The notes: generated by a model not told the origin, from the letters alone. A stretch of 64,000 nt of DNA from Euptelea pleiosperma (GCA_035048495.1 CM068544.1:50307893-50371892), one strand, 5' to 3'. Shown: positions 10,745-22,714, numbered from the stretch's first letter. A program made the numbers and translations.

Positions 10745-10844
10745 CTATATAAATAATGAGCGAAAGGTTTTGTTTTAAAGGATAGAGGTATGTAATTGTG
10801 TCACGTGGGTGGCAACCCCAGTTGTTGCTTTATAATAGTATAGA
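10745..10844 (-). mobile_element. Helitron-like family H, 5' end fragment
   Basis: Read on the minus strand the piece begins TCTATACTATTATAAAGCAA, a typical plant Helitron start, at an A|T junction (plus ...TAGA|TAG). It matches the ends at 11306 and 26767. Confidence 0.55.
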
Positions 10845-11306
10845 TAGATAAAATTGATCACTCGCCGTATCGATATTTGGCCCATCCGAGATTGACTTAC
10901 ATACAAAAAATCAACATATTAATAATTTTTAAGAATTTGATTGAAGTCATTTTCACGGGTTAATTTTTAACTGTAGATTTTGAGCGTTATATGAGTATTC
11001 AAATCCAAACGTTTGAAATCACCAAACATGCTTATATAGGTCCACCTAGGGATGAGACAAACATCCATGCGGTCAGTGGTACCTAAGAGTGTACCATGTG
11101 GCTCATACTATTGTCCCTCATCATCATTGATGAAGGATGTAGGCGTACTAAATATCTTGGACTATGGAGGAATATGTACTCCAACCCAAGTTTTGTCCTT
11201 AATTAGAATAGAGGCATTTAACGAGGGTTTTACCTTTAAAAGTAGAGAGGCCTTTAATTGGGTCACATGCATGGCACTACCAGTTGTTGCTTTATAATAG
11301 TATAGA
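10845..11306 (-). mobile_element. Helitron-like H carrying an A-type core
   Basis: The right edge (minus-strand 5' end, TCTATACTATTATAAAGC) is intact. Inside lies an A/K-type foldback (ATTTGGCCCATCC to GGTACCTAAGAGTGTACCATG) also present in the H copy at 26239, so the core was carried by H. The minus-strand 3' end is missing. It lies head-to-tail with the preceding H fragment. Confidence 0.5.
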
Positions 11307-11660
11307 TAAAGATTGTTCCTCAATTTTTAGTACAGAAGAATAGTCACTCATCTTGAGTTTCTACATGGTATCAGAGACAATCTTTACTGAAACTAGCAAG
11401 CAATAAATCCAATAGCAACTTCTAACTGCCCTTCACAACTTCTTCACCAACCTTGCTATCCTCCTTTTCTCTTTTACGACTATCATGGCAAACAACATCT
11501 CCACTAATACTTCATCTGCTACAGCTCATCCTCCACCTTCTAATCTAACCATCTCCCCCTCTTCATCAATTCTCTCTCATTTTCGTTGAATATGATTATG
11601 AAAGGTTTTGTTTATGGGACCATTGATCTTTTCTCTCATCTCCTCTTAGACGGTTCGCCC
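11307..11660 (+). mobile_element. Copia-type LTR retrotransposon remnant
   Basis: TGGTATCAGAG at 11366 is the initiator-methionine tRNA primer-binding site that follows the 5' LTR of plant Copia elements, and the LTR-like sequence before it ends in CA. A short gag-like reading frame starts at 11485 (MANNISTNTSSATAHPPP) and stops after about 34 codons. No integrase, reverse transcriptase or second LTR was found, so it is a truncated relic. Confidence 0.65.
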
Positions 11661-11762
11661 AAAGTGGTTTACACAACTTGGCACAAGCCACATCAAGTTC
11701 TATTAGGATAGATTCTTTCGTCCATATGGAAGACATGTAACTCGTTTTTATAACTCACCGCT

Positions 11763-12146
11763 AAGTAAAACTTCGCTGACCGGCTATCAGTGATTGTCGC
11801 CCACAATATGAGCCACGCCTGACATTTTTATAGGACACTGATCATATGGATGTTTGGCCAATCCCTAGGTGGACCTAAAAACAACAAATCAACCTGATTA
11901 GTGATTTATAAGTGTTGGATTGGAGTCGTTTTCATGGGTTTATTTTAACCCTGGGAATTTGAGCATTATTTGGGTACAAGATCGAAAGGTTTGAAATCAC
12001 TAATCAGGCTTATTTTTTGTTTGTATGTCCACCAAGGGATTGGCCAAATATCTATACCGTCAGCGTCCTCTAAACATGTGACACGTGGCTTGTATTATGT
12101 GTGGTCACGGCTTCGTTGACCATCGCTAGTCATCCAAGATTTACCC
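11763..12146. mobile_element. Family A2 MITE with exact 9-bp duplication
   Basis: It is flanked on both sides by CTCACCGCT (11754-11762 and 12147-12155). It begins AAGTAAAACTTCGCTGACC and ends with the inverse, degenerate, GATTTACCC. The core has AATCCCTAGGTGGACCT and CACTAATCAGGC. The 9-bp duplication indicates MULE-type transposition. The target CTCACCGCT is itself part of a B element. Confidence 0.9.
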
Positions 12147-12155
12147 CTCACCGCT

Positions 12156-12268
12156 GCGGGGGGGCTAAACATCCATGCGATCTGCGGGCCCAGAGGGCAG
12201 TGGTGAATAACAAAAATGGCCTTACTTCAGGTAGGTCAAAAAGCGTCAGGTATACCTTGTTACATTTT
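12156..12268. mobile_element. Family B right-arm fragment
   Basis: GGGCTAAACATCCATGCGAT, GTGAATAACAAAAATGG and GGTATACCTTGTTACATT are the B right arm. Its left part (TAACTCACCGCT) lies on the other side of the A2 insertion. The B centre is deleted. Confidence 0.65.
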
Positions 12269-12884
12269 TTCCTATTATTTTATACAAAGTATAATTTTCA
12301 AAGAATGTTTCTTGTCCTCTGCAGGCTTGCATTAGGGCGTTGCTTAACTGATTATTTTTTATATAGAATATAGACATGGATGGTGGGGGTTTCCAGTGCA
12401 AATCTCGTGTTCACAATAATTTTGCATAAAATGCTTAGAAGCTGATAAGCTCGCTTTGGTTCCAAATCCACCTTAATCTGATCTGATAATGACTGGATCT
12501 ATTATTATTAACAAAATATATAATAGTTTATTTATATATTATCAATGAAATATTTTGTAATAATGAATGCATGTTGATAAAACCAAACAAACCGTTCAAG
12601 AAATGTGTCCATGTGTAATTATTTAAGTAGCTAGCTAGGTTACAAAACTTTTTGAACGTACATTTATTATTAAGAATATCATTTGTATAAATTTTTGTAA
12701 AGACAACCTTGGAAGGCCTGTATGAAAGTGATATTATCAGCCTGACTTTTGTATCGTTGTCCCTACCTCTGTTGAATACTCTTCGAGATTTGTATAGTGT
12801 GAATCACGAGGTACCATAAGACGTGGTCTGAGACGACGACCACGGGACGATAATAACACGTACTGCCCTTTCTAGCAGCTCAAG
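12269..12884. other. Intergenic, AT-rich
   Basis: Possible hAT-style words (GCTTTGGTTCCAAATCC near 12452, AACCAAACAAACCG near 12580) suggest a decayed MITE. Otherwise nothing is seen. Confidence 0.35.
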
Positions 12885-13207
12885 GAGTAGAACTTTGCTG
12901 ACCGCCACCAGTTAGCAAAGTTACTCACTGCCCACAATATGAACAAGGTGGCATAGTCTTAGAGATTTCTAACCTTATGAATGTTTGGCCCAACCTTATA
13001 TGGACATCCCGACCAAAAGTTAGCCTCATTAGTAACGTACACGTGTTGGATTGGAGTCGTTTTCATGAGTTGGTATCTGGTACACACGATGATACCTTGG
13101 CCATACATCCATATGGTAATCATCCCCTAAAAGTATGCCACGTGGCTCATATTATGGGCGGTCAGCAAAATTCTTCCCCAGTTTTCCAGAGGTTGACAGC
13201 AAACTTA
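12885..13207. mobile_element. Family A2 MITE with internal deletion
   Basis: It starts GAGTAGAACTTTGCTGACC and ends GTTGACAGCAAACTT. The arms carry the A core, but the second half of the centre is deleted. A G-box GCCACGTGGC is in the right arm. Confidence 0.65.
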
Positions 13208-13398
13208 AGAATGATTTGATAGTCATTGTTATTCGAGTTGTATATCCCAAGTCATCCAATTCCAATGTCTAGGAGCGAGGGGAGGACGTTTTCCCGTTGC
13301 AAACAACATCACAGCTCAGTCGTAACGTAGGGTATTGACGGTTTTTTAAGTTCTTTCCCCTGTCGTCCGACTCGTCCCCAATGATTTTAGCTTTTAGT

Positions 13399-13787
13399 GA
13401 GCAAAACTTTGATGACAGTGCACTGTCAGGGAAGCCGATGACAGGGCTTAATATGAGCCACGTGGCACATTCTTAGAGGACTCTAACCGTATGTGTTTGT
13501 CCACTTCTTAGATTTACCTAAATATGAAAAATCAGTTCCATTAGTGATTTTTAGGCGTTGGATTGAAATTATTTTCATGGGTATAATTTATTTTAATCGT
13601 GGGATTTGAGCATTTTTGACCATTATTTGAGCCTTGAGGTACGAAGATTCAATGGTTTGAAATCACTAATCAAGCTAATTTTTGGTTTATAGGTCCACCT
13701 AGGGCTTGGAAAAACATCCATACGGTCAGAGTCCTCTAAGAGCGTGCCACGTGGATCATATTGTGCCCTGTAATCAAAGTTTGACTC
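13399..13787. mobile_element. Family A2 foldback MITE
   Basis: Ends are GAGCAAAACTTTGATGAC and ATCAAAGTTTGACTC. G-boxes lie in both arms (GAGCCACGTGGCAC and TGCCACGTGGATC). Flanking 9-mers do not match, so the duplication is lost. Confidence 0.8.
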
Positions 13788-13870
13788 GACGTTTTTTGGT
13801 TGAATAAGTAGGTGACTGATTGGATGGTTCGGATCATTCCGTTTTTTCTTGATAAACGCAATTTTCGGGT

Positions 13871-13944
13871 TACGTCCCATCACTAGAATGGTCAGATCAC
13901 TGGTGTACTTTCGCTGTTGGAAAAAGTTTTGATCAAACTTTAAT
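13871..13944 (+). repeat. Direct repeat, copy 1
   Basis: The 74-bp segment from TACGTCCCATCACTAGAAT to AAACTTTAAT recurs at 14510-14582 with few changes. Copy 1 abuts an A1 element. Confidence 0.85.
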
Positions 13945-14342
13945 GGGTCGGGCTATAGTTACAGCCGTAAAATAACAGGCTCCGGTTACAGGACACAATA
14001 TGAGCCACGTGGCATACTCTTAGAGGACTCTGAATGTATGGATGTTTGTCCAATCCCTAGTTGGACCTACACACTAAAAATCATCCTGATTAGTGATTTA
14101 TAGACATTGGATCTTTATACCCTAATTAATGCTCAAATTCCCACAGTTGAGATCAACCCATGAAAATAAGTCCAATCCAACGCCTATAAATCACTAATCT
14201 GGCTGATTTTTGGTTTGTAGGTCCACTTAGGGATTGACCAAACATCCATACGGTCAGCGTCCTCTAAAAGTGTCCCACGTGGCTCATATTATGTCCTGTA
14301 ACAGTAGCCTGTCATTTTTCGGCGGTAACTGGAGTCTGAGCC
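13945..14342. mobile_element. Family A1 foldback MITE
   Basis: It starts GGGTCGGGCTATAGTTACAG and ends GGTAACTGGAGTCTGAGCC. Complete arms with GAGCCACGTGGC and CCCACGTGGCTC and the full core are present. No matching 9-bp flank was found. Confidence 0.8.
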
Positions 14343-14345
14343 AAT

Positions 14346-14509
14346 TAGTAAAACTTCGTTGCCTGCCTACAATATGAGCCAGGTGGCACAGTCCTAGAGG
14401 ACACTGATCGTATGAATGTTTGGCCAATCCCTAGGTGGACTAAAAAACCTAGAATAGTAATTGTAAACCGTTGATCTTTGGAACAAGGTTTGATCTTTGT
14501 ACCTTTAGC
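14346..14509. mobile_element. Family A2 fragment
   Basis: It starts AGTAAAACTTCGTTGCC and continues through the left-arm core (GAATGTTTGGCCAATCCC). It breaks off before the centre, where direct repeat copy 2 begins. Confidence 0.6.
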
Positions 14510-14582
14510 TACGTCCCATCAATAGAACGGTCAGATCAATGGTGTACTTTCGCTGTTGGAAAAAGTTTGGTCAAACTTTAAT
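14510..14582 (+). repeat. Direct repeat, copy 2
   Basis: The segment matches 13871-13944 and ends at the identical string AAACTTTAAT. The element joined to it is A2 instead of A1. Confidence 0.85.
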
Positions 14583-14830
14583 GAGTAAAACTTTGCTGAC
14601 AGTCTAAATAGCCACGTGGCACACTATTAGTGGGCGCTGACAGTATGGATGTTGGGCCAGTCCCTCGGTGGACCTGCAAACTAAAAAAATCAGCCTGATT
14701 AGTGATTTACGACCGTTGGATATTTGCACCATAATAACGCTCAAATTCGTATGGTTAAAATCAACCCATGAAATTAACTTCAATCCAACGCTTAGAAATT
14801 ACTAATCTGCCTAGGTCCGATCTTCCTAGG
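14583..14830. mobile_element. Family A2 MITE, right arm truncated
   Basis: It starts GAGTAAAACTTTGCTGACAG, carries GCCACGTGGCAC and passes the centre (AAAATCAACCCATG). It is lost after AAATTACTAATCTGCC. Confidence 0.65.
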
Positions 14831-15473
14831 ATGGGGGGATCCTTGGCTTTCGAGGGACTTGGGTAGTTTGTGTTAAGTTTATGCTACTGATTGCCGTGCC
14901 AGTTTTTGGCACCCACAGATGATAATCTCATCGAGACGATTTTTGAGTTCTCCGTAATGGCAAGGTGGGCCCAGGTAGTGATAATTCCAAGTGATGCGTT
15001 ACCTATATGTTATTGGATGCTAAGTTTTTTACCCTAAGGTACTGTATGGTTGCCCTGAACAAGTAAGTTTTCTAGAAATGATTTTTGTATATAAATGTCA
15101 TAAAACTTTATCTGTATTAACTCTTTCTAACATATAAATCATTTTTTCAGTAAAACTTTTTGTTGATCGCCATATATAACCTACATTTTTCCCTAAAATG
15201 CTTATCCCGAAAAATAAAATTCTTCCATAAAATTGGCGAAATGAGGAACGTTGCATTTGCATTTGACAGCCACGCCTTCCACTTACAATTCTCTCTCTTT
15301 GGTGATGAAATAGTCATTATGAATAACACGAGCGTCCGGTGGAATTTTTTCGCTGGGTAAGAGTGGGGTTAGGCGCCCCCCTACCCGACCTTAATAAAGA
15401 AAAATTACAATCGATAATACACTCTTCCGAAGGCATCCTCAGTTACAATATTAATAAGATTTGGCTGCAAAGT
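14831..15473. other. Intergenic, possibly LINE 3' sequence at its end
   Basis: No gene is seen. The last 100 bp or so would be the 3' untranslated side of the minus-strand LINE remnant next door. Confidence 0.35.
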
Positions 15474-15588
15474 TTAAGGAAGTATAATCATACATTCTCT
15501 AGATGTATTAAGAGAAGCTAAATGGTCTGCAGCTCTATTAGTTTCCCTAAAAACATGATGGATGGAAATGATTTCAAATTGGCCCCAA
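15474..15588 (-). pseudogene. LINE (non-LTR retrotransposon) RNase H remnant
   Basis: The minus strand encodes FEIISIHHVFRETNRAADHL and ASLNTSRECMIILP before a stop. This closely resembles the C-terminal RNase H region typical of plant LINE polyproteins (H-V-x-R-x-x-N-x-x-A-D-x-L-A). Upstream reverse transcriptase sequence is absent, so this is a 5'-truncated relic. Confidence 0.65.
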
Positions 15589-15886
15589 ATGTGAAGATTA
15601 GATCTAATTTATCTACTCGTTGGAAGTTTGTGAAATTTTAATTGACAAACATAACCCTACGGTTCACGAAATTCAATGTACATGGTCGGACCGGTAATCT
15701 CTGTTTAAAACCTAACTTAAAAAAAAAAACCTCATTTATTGAGAAAAGGTATCAAATCACGGTGTTTTCAAAACATTGTGAAAAAATATATGACATATTC
15801 AATAATCTGAAACTACTCCAAAATTTAAATTTTTTTAAAAAATTTCATGAATAAAACTCAATCTTGCATTTAAAGAACATTTCTAA
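15589..15886. other. Intergenic, AT-rich, nothing recognised
   Basis: No supported gene or repeat. Confidence 0.4.
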
Positions 15887-16285
15887 GAATTAGGCTCCAT
15901 TGAAAACCCTGAAATGACAGGATTCTGTATATGACACAATATATACCATGTGGCACACTCTTGGAGGACACTGACTGTATGGATGTTTGGCCAATCCCTA
16001 GGTGGACCTACAAACCAAAATTCAGCCTGATTAGTGATTTCTAGACGTTGGATTGGACTTATTTTCATGGGTTGATCTCAATTGTGGGAATTCTAGCAGT
16101 ATTTGAGGTACAAAGATCCAACGCCTAGAAATCACTAATCAGGCTGAATTTTGGTTTTTGTAGGTCCACCTAGGGATTGGCCAAACATCCATACGGTCAG
16201 AGTCCTCTAAGAGTGTGCCATGTTGCACATATTTGTGTCCGGTACAGAATCCTATCATTTTAGGGTTATCAACGGAGCCTGGCCC
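15887..16285. mobile_element. Family A1 foldback MITE
   Basis: Left end ...TTAGGCTCC, right end GGAGCCTGGCCC, and long near-perfect arms (AATGACAGGATTCTGTA against TACAGAATCCTATCATT). Flanks CATTTCTAA and TATTTTTAA agree at 7 of 9 positions, an old 9-bp duplication. Confidence 0.8.
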
Positions 16286-16316
16286 TATTTTTAAATTAAA
16301 GAATATTTTTTATTTA

Positions 16317-16529
16317 GGCTCAGGCTCCGAGGACCCCATTTTTCTGACTCCTCTCAGTGTTTGCATGCTCCGCCGCGGATTTCAAGAGTCCAACATTGGT
16401 TATCAGCACCCCCAAAAGTGAAAAATGTGATGCCAGCTCAGAGCTGACAACCACCATTGGATTCGTGAAATCCACTGCGGAGCACATGAACACCAAGAGG
16501 GGTGAGAAAAATGGGTTCCCCTGAGCCCC
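16317..16529. mobile_element. Family G foldback MITE
   Basis: GGCTCAGGCTCCGAGGACCC and GCTCCGCCGCGGATTTCA pair with TGAAATCCACTGCGGAGC and GGGTTCCCCTGAGCCCC. It is complete and not interrupted. Confidence 0.75.
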
Positions 16530-18195
16530 ACCTTTCTAAAAAATTAGTCAGAGACTCAAAACCTACCATATGATATGAACGGCAATAGAAAAATGAATTA
16601 CCACGTACCAAAATTTGGAGAACATAAATAGGCCTAGAAACCTGAACATCTCTTATAGGCTATATTTCTCGTCGATATTCATGGATGTGAAATCAACACC
16701 ACACGATGATCTTGATGGAATCAGCACCACTAAGAATAGGTAGAATCAACACTAGCTCAAGAATGATAGAGTCTCACCTTCATTAAAAGAGCTTCAAGTT
16801 TCTTAAAGAAAATAATTTATAATCTTTTTCTCCTAAATTCTCCAACTACAACCATCTTTATAGAAGAAATAAAAGGGATTTTCTAATTCAACTCAAATTC
16901 TGAAAACAAACAATCCTACTTCTACTAAAATCAAGAAATCCTATTCCTATGAAAGCAAATACTACAATTGGGTCCATTGTAGGACTCGACTGATTCGGAA
17001 TAGCTGAGTGGATGCTCCTGCATTAAACTGTAAATATGGGATGGGCTTGGGCCAGGTCTGAGCCTATGGAGTTTGGCCCAATCATGGACTGGCATGTCAC
17101 GGGCTAAAATAGAGTGATTAGAGAAAAGCCGGGCCTAAACCTGTTTTGTAAACTAAGATTAGGCCATTTTAAGTAGTGAGCCTCATATTAGACCCAAGCC
17201 ACTTCAAACACAGCCCAAATTAATTACAATTCAAATAGGTGTGGAAGGGTAGCTAGCTTTGTTGGGAGTTTTTCGTTTTGTGTTTTTGCTCTTGATGTTT
17301 TCTTCAGCTCTTTTGCCTTGGCAGCTAGCTTTCTTACCCTCCAAATTCTTTAATAAATGTGATTTTATGTATAAAAAAAATGGAAAAAAAAAAGGTAAGA
17401 GAGAGACGTGGGGGAGAGAGACATCGCCTTCCATGCATGTAAAATTATATTTCTTTTTGTCACAAAAGTAATGAAGCGTCGCTACACCAGTTCTTATGAG
17501 CGTGGGCAATGAGGAGATGTAGATTTGTGGAGTAAAGAAAATAGTCTCACTTTTTCCCTTGTTTCTTAGCTTTTGTTTATATCCTCTCTTCTGTTTTCAG
17601 AACCTTTATTCTCGATCTCTTTTTTCCACTCCAGGAATCAACTCAGATAGTGATGTTGTTGTTTAAATAGAAGATAGATTACTCAGCCAGTGGAGGAACT
17701 GTCAACCGTCTTTTTCCCCCTTTTTTTTTTTTTGTCATTAGGGTTTTGTTTCTCTGCCAAATGTTCCCCTCAAACTGAGCTTATATAAACAAGGAATCCT
17801 GTAAGTGGGTGGATATAAGAAGTACCATTGAGAGAGGTGGATGGAGCGCATGCTCACCAATCAAAGTCTAAAACAGATGTTGGACCGTGGGGTGAATCTT
17901 GGACCTTATGTTCAAACTGGGCTCCGCTTGGAATCGGATGTCATTGTCGTTTCTTTCGCTTTGGCTTTGGCTTTGGCTTTGTTCAAAGTCCCAATCGTAT
18001 TCTACTATTTTGTCTCCATCTAATTGTAGAATGATTGCTTTCCCCCTCTAAACTTCTCATAGGGAGGGTTGAGTCTGTGACTCAATTGGCCATTGCTCTT
18101 TGTCGCGATTATCAGCTTGCCAGTTCGTCCCATCACTCACTTACGTACCTACCGCAAAAAATAAAGTGTCTAAGTGTGCACCTGCATTTTTATAA
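16530..18195. other. Intergenic, no gene supported
   Basis: It contains GGGCTTGGGCC-type decayed repeat text near 17040-17200, short A and T runs, and a TTTGGC hexamer run near 17960-17985. Reading frames here are short and lack any family signature. Confidence 0.4.
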
Positions 18196-18559
18196 GGGTC
18201 AGGCTCCAGTTACCGCCCTAAAATGACAGGCTTTGGTTACAGGACACAATATGAGTCACGTGGCATACTCTTAGAGGACTCTGACCGGATGGATGTTTGG
18301 TCAATCCCTAAGTGTACAGACCAAAAATCAACCTGATTAGTGATTTATAGGCGTTGGATTGGACTTATTTTCATGGGTTGATCTCAACTGTGGGAATTTG
18401 AGCTACAAAGATCCAACGCCTAAAAATCACAAATGTGACTGATTTTTGGGTTGTAGGTACGGTCCAGCTAGGGATTGGTCAAACATCCATACGGTCAGAG
18501 TCCTATTGTGTCCTGTCACCAAAGCCTGTCATTTTAGGGCGGTAATTGGAGCCCGACCT
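18196..18559. mobile_element. Family A1 MITE with exact 9-bp duplication
   Basis: It is flanked by TTTTTATAA on both sides (18187-18195 and 18560-18568). Ends are GGGTCAGGCTCCAGTTACCG and GGTAATTGGAGCCCGACCT. Arms pair over CCTAAAATGACAGGCTTTGG and its inverse. The right arm lacks its G-box. Confidence 0.9.
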
Positions 18560-18658
18560 TTTTTATAAACGTCATTTACCCTAGTTAGTAATTTCTCAAA
18601 GAATTCATGAATAATTCGAGAAACGAACAAATTGTTAAAAAATAAACGCCTTATTCAA

Positions 18659-18776
18659 AGGTATGCGAACATTATATGTATGAAAAATGACACGTTTTTC
18701 AAGGTGTATCTGATGGTGCAACAAATGTTTGCATACTTTAAAGTCTGCACCACCTGTGCAGGCTAGTCTCACCCAT
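18659..18776. repeat. Family F fragment
   Basis: TATGCGAACATT, TTTTTCAAGGTG and AATGTTTGCATACTTTAAAG, with CTGCACCACCTGTGCAG beyond, match the F right side. Confidence 0.5.
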
Positions 18777-20649
18777 TGCATTAAGGTTGCACTTACTTTT
18801 TTATGAGTGAATTAAATAATACGATTTGCCTAGTGCAAAGTGATGGTTATGGATCACTTTGTTGCAGCACGAATATTTCTTTTTGGTGGGCTTTTAGCGC
18901 CTTTTATACTGTCGTATACATAGATATATAAACCCATTTGAAGAAAATATATATTAATTATACAATTCGTCTAGTCATCAAGATTACTATATTAATTGCA
19001 TGCCTAATACACCTTAAAGGGACATGATTTGAGAACAACATAAACACCCAAATTCCAAATCATTCAACCTGTCGCGATTCTCAGGAATATTTAGTGCCGA
19101 TTAATGATTATTTGTAATAATTTAGTCCCTGATCTCACCAACAAAAAAAAAACAAAAGAAAATTGAAATACCGATTTAAGTTAGGACACATGTCACAGGC
19201 CGAGTAGTAGCTAGGTTAATAAGAATACCGCCTCATTGCAGACTGTTGGATAAGGAATATTAATAGTGTCATCTTGTAATAATGCCATAATTCACATATC
19301 CAACAACTTGCATTGAGTTGGTATCATGCTAACTTACCATCCGGGTAATGACACCGTTGTCGCATTCTTATTGATATTTTCTTTTGTTAGGTTGATGACA
19401 TTTGTTTCCTATGGTTGTCGCTAATTATGTATGTTTAATGATAGTCAATAGTGGTTGCGAATTCTTTAAAAAGATTTTTAGATTCTTTCAAATAATATCC
19501 ATTATGCGCTTATATTCAAAGCTCTCTCTACCAAAAACTTAAAAATAGTTCAGATAAATATTTCAAAATACCCAATATGCTCTTATATCTTATTTCAGAC
19601 ATAAGAACTTTTACCAAACAATGAAAACCATTTAAAATTCAGTACTTTAAGTTTTCAACACCTAATTATTTTTGTTAGTGCTGAAATTAAGTTTACCAAA
19701 CAGGCCCTTATAAGTAATAATACATACATAGAATTGAAAAAAAAAATAGATATCATTGAAGCCTAAGTCGGGCCAAATATATAAAAAAAAAGGCCCTACG
19801 AACTTAGAGGGCCTAACAATGTCAAGCGCGAACCTGTCCATGGTGAGCTAGGCCTATAAGCCCATTGGGCCAACCCACTCAATTAAAAACCCTACATAAG
19901 AACCTCATCCCAATAGAGGTCTATCAACCTTTCAATGTCCTCTGAGATTTTCTCAGGGTTACCATCCAAAGCATGCTAATGGCGAGGTTAAAGTCAAATC
20001 ATAATTTTAAAACTGGATAAGTCAATTTGTGGGATTTTCAATAGACTTTTTGGTGCGAATTTCTCTGAAGGTTTCCAGCCAAAGAGAATCTGTTTTCCTC
20101 CTTTTTCATAACCCCTTTTCTCATTGAGGGAGATCCCAATTTATAAGGAACGTTGGGTAGTTTTTGTACGTGATGTTCCCAACGTACGTGTTGGGAACGT
20201 ATGCAGTATGGCGCCATCATGTGCTTGAAGACAATGATTTTTTTCCTTCTCTAATTATCTCGGGTAGGTAGTCAGGACATTTCCTTGAGGTCACATGGAC
20301 TTTTCCTAAACTTAGTAGCTCCTTCGCCCGAGCTAGCCTTCCTCGAAAAATCAACTTTTTTCCTGCCACCAAACCAAACTCTTAATTAGTGTGATGAAGG
20401 TCTTAATAAACTTGGGAAGTGTTTTCAATCAAAGATCCATGACAAGAATAATATGGACCGACTTATGATACTTAGTCCAACCTAAAAATAAGTTTTTGTT
20501 TGCAAATTTTGAGGTGACACGTGTAAGGTCCTGATGGAGGCTGTTTGTAGACACAAACATAGACTTGGGGTACGTATAAACTCAGTTTTTAGCAACTTTA
20601 CAAAAAAAAAAAAAAAAAAGTTCCATGATCATCATATCATGGAGAACCT
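18777..20649. other. Intergenic, no gene supported
   Basis: It is AT-rich with decayed repeat words, for example TTACCAAACAGGCCC near 19690, a hAT-MITE-like end. A run of A lies at about 20600. Confidence 0.4.
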
Positions 20650-20790
20650 GTAGATCTTTATCATATCGTCTTGGGTTGTTGCTATTTTGGTGAAATCGTG
20701 TGCACCGTGAAGATCTTTAGGATCGTCTTGGGCTGTTGCCATTTTTTGTAGAGCCGTGTGCACCATGGAGATCTTTGGGATCGTGGACAG
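20650..20790 (+). repeat. Tandem repeat, period about 64 bp
   Basis: The unit GTAGATCTTT...ATCGTCTTGGG(T/C)TGTTGC...GTGTGCACC(G/A)TG occurs twice, with a partial third copy starting GGAGATCTTTGGGATCGT. Confidence 0.7.
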
Positions 20791-21372
20791 CCTGGAGTTG
20801 GGCTAGTTGTAGGTGAGACGCATATTTTAACAAAGTAAACGAAATCGTGGATCTCAGCTAAATGGATGATCTTTGCTTTCAATTAACCCGTTCCTTCATT
20901 ATCCAGAAAAAGATAGAAAAAAGACGTCGTTCCTTCCTAGCAAATGAGCAGGAGAATTGTGCACGTGAGACACAGATACGTATTAACTATTAACTAGAGG
21001 TCTACTTTTGTCAGGTTCCACAATTCCCATGATCTTCAAATCGAAGAAGGTGATCACACCGTTAGGAGAAGCCAACCGTTTCGGATGGGAACTCAATTAA
21101 ACGGTTAAGAATGTGGGTCCTCAATTGATGATTTAGCCAAACCGATACATTTCGGTATATTCCTTATTTTAGTCTCTCAAGCAAGCTTATCTTTGACGTG
21201 GATGGATTGAGATTACTTATGTGTGTGTGATGGTGACCCACTTCAATTATGAAGTTGTTGACACAAACATATCCAATCCATTACATCATCTTCTTTGCTT
21301 AATTAAACTACATTAATAGTTAGAACATCGTTTCGTGGTACCAAGTTACCAACTTGTCTTATTAACTAGGCC
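20791..21372. other. Intergenic, nothing recognised
   Basis: No gene or repeat arms were identified. Confidence 0.4.
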
Positions 21373-21706
21373 GAGTATAACTTGGATGACGGGCCCTGTC
21401 ATCGATGCGCAATATGAGCCACGTGGCTCATTCTTAGAGGACTATGGACATATGGATGTTTGGCCAATCCCTAGGTGGACCCTCAAGCCAAAAATCAGCC
21501 CGATTAGTGATTTTTAGGCATTGGATTCAATTTATTTTCATGGGTTGATTTCAACCATGGGAATTTGAGCATTATTGACCATTATTTGAGGTACACAGAT
21601 CCAGAGGTTTGAAATCCCTAATCAAGCTGATTTTTTGGTTTCTAGGTCCACCTAGGGATTGGCCGAACATCCATACGGTCAGAGTCCTGTTATCAAAGTT
21701 TTCCTC
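21373..21706. mobile_element. Family A2 MITE with 9-bp duplication
   Basis: Flanks AACTAGGCC (21364-21372) and AAGTAGGCC (21707-21715) agree at 8 of 9. Ends are GAGTATAACTTGGATGAC and TTATCAAAGTTTTCCTC. The right arm has a small deletion that removes its G-box; the left arm keeps GAGCCACGTGGCTC. Confidence 0.85.
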
Positions 21707-21715
21707 AAGTAGGCC

Positions 21716-22089
21716 ATGCCCTTCCAAGTCCCAACTTGTCTGCTGGCAAAATTATCAACGTGATTCAATGATCGCAGCCATCCAATCTATCTTATTATTC
21801 GATCATGAACTTTTCTCAGACCATCTGCCACATTTCTAGAGAACTCGGAAGATCAGACTCTTACAATTGTTTGACCAGAATGGTGTTTTGACTTTTGTTT
21901 GCCATCTGACGGTTTGTTCTGAAGCCTTGCGTACGTTGTGTTATACTTTTAAACGATTTCTTTGCTCAGATGGACGGCGTAGTCTATTATCATGTATCAG
22001 TCGTTTAGTGTATTTTTATAGATGCGGACACGTGCGCAATACACCACCGTTATTTGACCAGTGTGGCTTGCCATTTGGTTGACGAGATC
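21716..22089. other. Intergenic, nothing recognised
   Basis: Only short frames without family signatures. Confidence 0.4.
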
Positions 22090-22264
22090 GATGTCTCAAC
22101 CCCCTATCATGTTGTGACATGTGTTGGGGAGGGTAAAGGTTACCTAAAGAGTAGGTTAGATCTACAAAAGTGTTGCCAAAAAATAACTTGAACCAAAAGT
22201 AATTCTATTGGTTACCCTTGACCTGCTCTCCACATGTCACAACATGATAGGGTGTTGAGGCATC
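22090..22264. mobile_element. Foldback element with about 55-bp arms
   Basis: GATGTCTCAACCCCCTATCA and ATGTTGTGACATGTG on the left pair with CACATGTCACAACAT and TGATAGGGTGTTGAGGCATC on the right. The inner arms end with GGTTACC/GGTTACCC near the loop. No second copy was noticed. Confidence 0.7.
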
Positions 22265-22714
22265 TCCTCAGCAAAATGGGTGAGGAAAGGTTTTTCGTTA
22301 TTTGACCGCATGAAAGCCACCCAGGAGATTATCTGTCCGAAATTGACCCAGTTCTTTTTGTTTTTTATTTGGCGGACCGGGAAACCAAAATTGAACCAAT
22401 TCGATGATTCATTCTCACCTTCTGACTTTAATTATATTTTTTAAGGTGGTCAAAAACATATGGCAAATGCTTTGTTTATGATAATGTGGGCGTGAAAGGG
22501 TTCGGTCAACTCCCTCATCAGGCCTCACGGAACTGGTTTATTAGAGTACTGAAAAGGTTCTGGTTGACCCACTAAAACCCCATGTCAGCTTTGGATTAGA
22601 CTCGGTTTGGGTTCGTTTTAATATCTAACCTCGTTGAACTCCTCTGTAGGAAATGAAATGGGTCGACTCTGGCTTGGATCCAGGTGGATCCAGATTCATA
22701 TGAGGTCAAGTAAT
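22265..22714. other. Intergenic, nothing recognised
   Basis: No supported feature. Confidence 0.4.

Noticed and set aside
17841..18023. Frame with an alternating ALALALAL segment
   Set aside because: The hydrophobic stretch comes from a TTTGGC hexamer repeat. No conserved domain or gene context.
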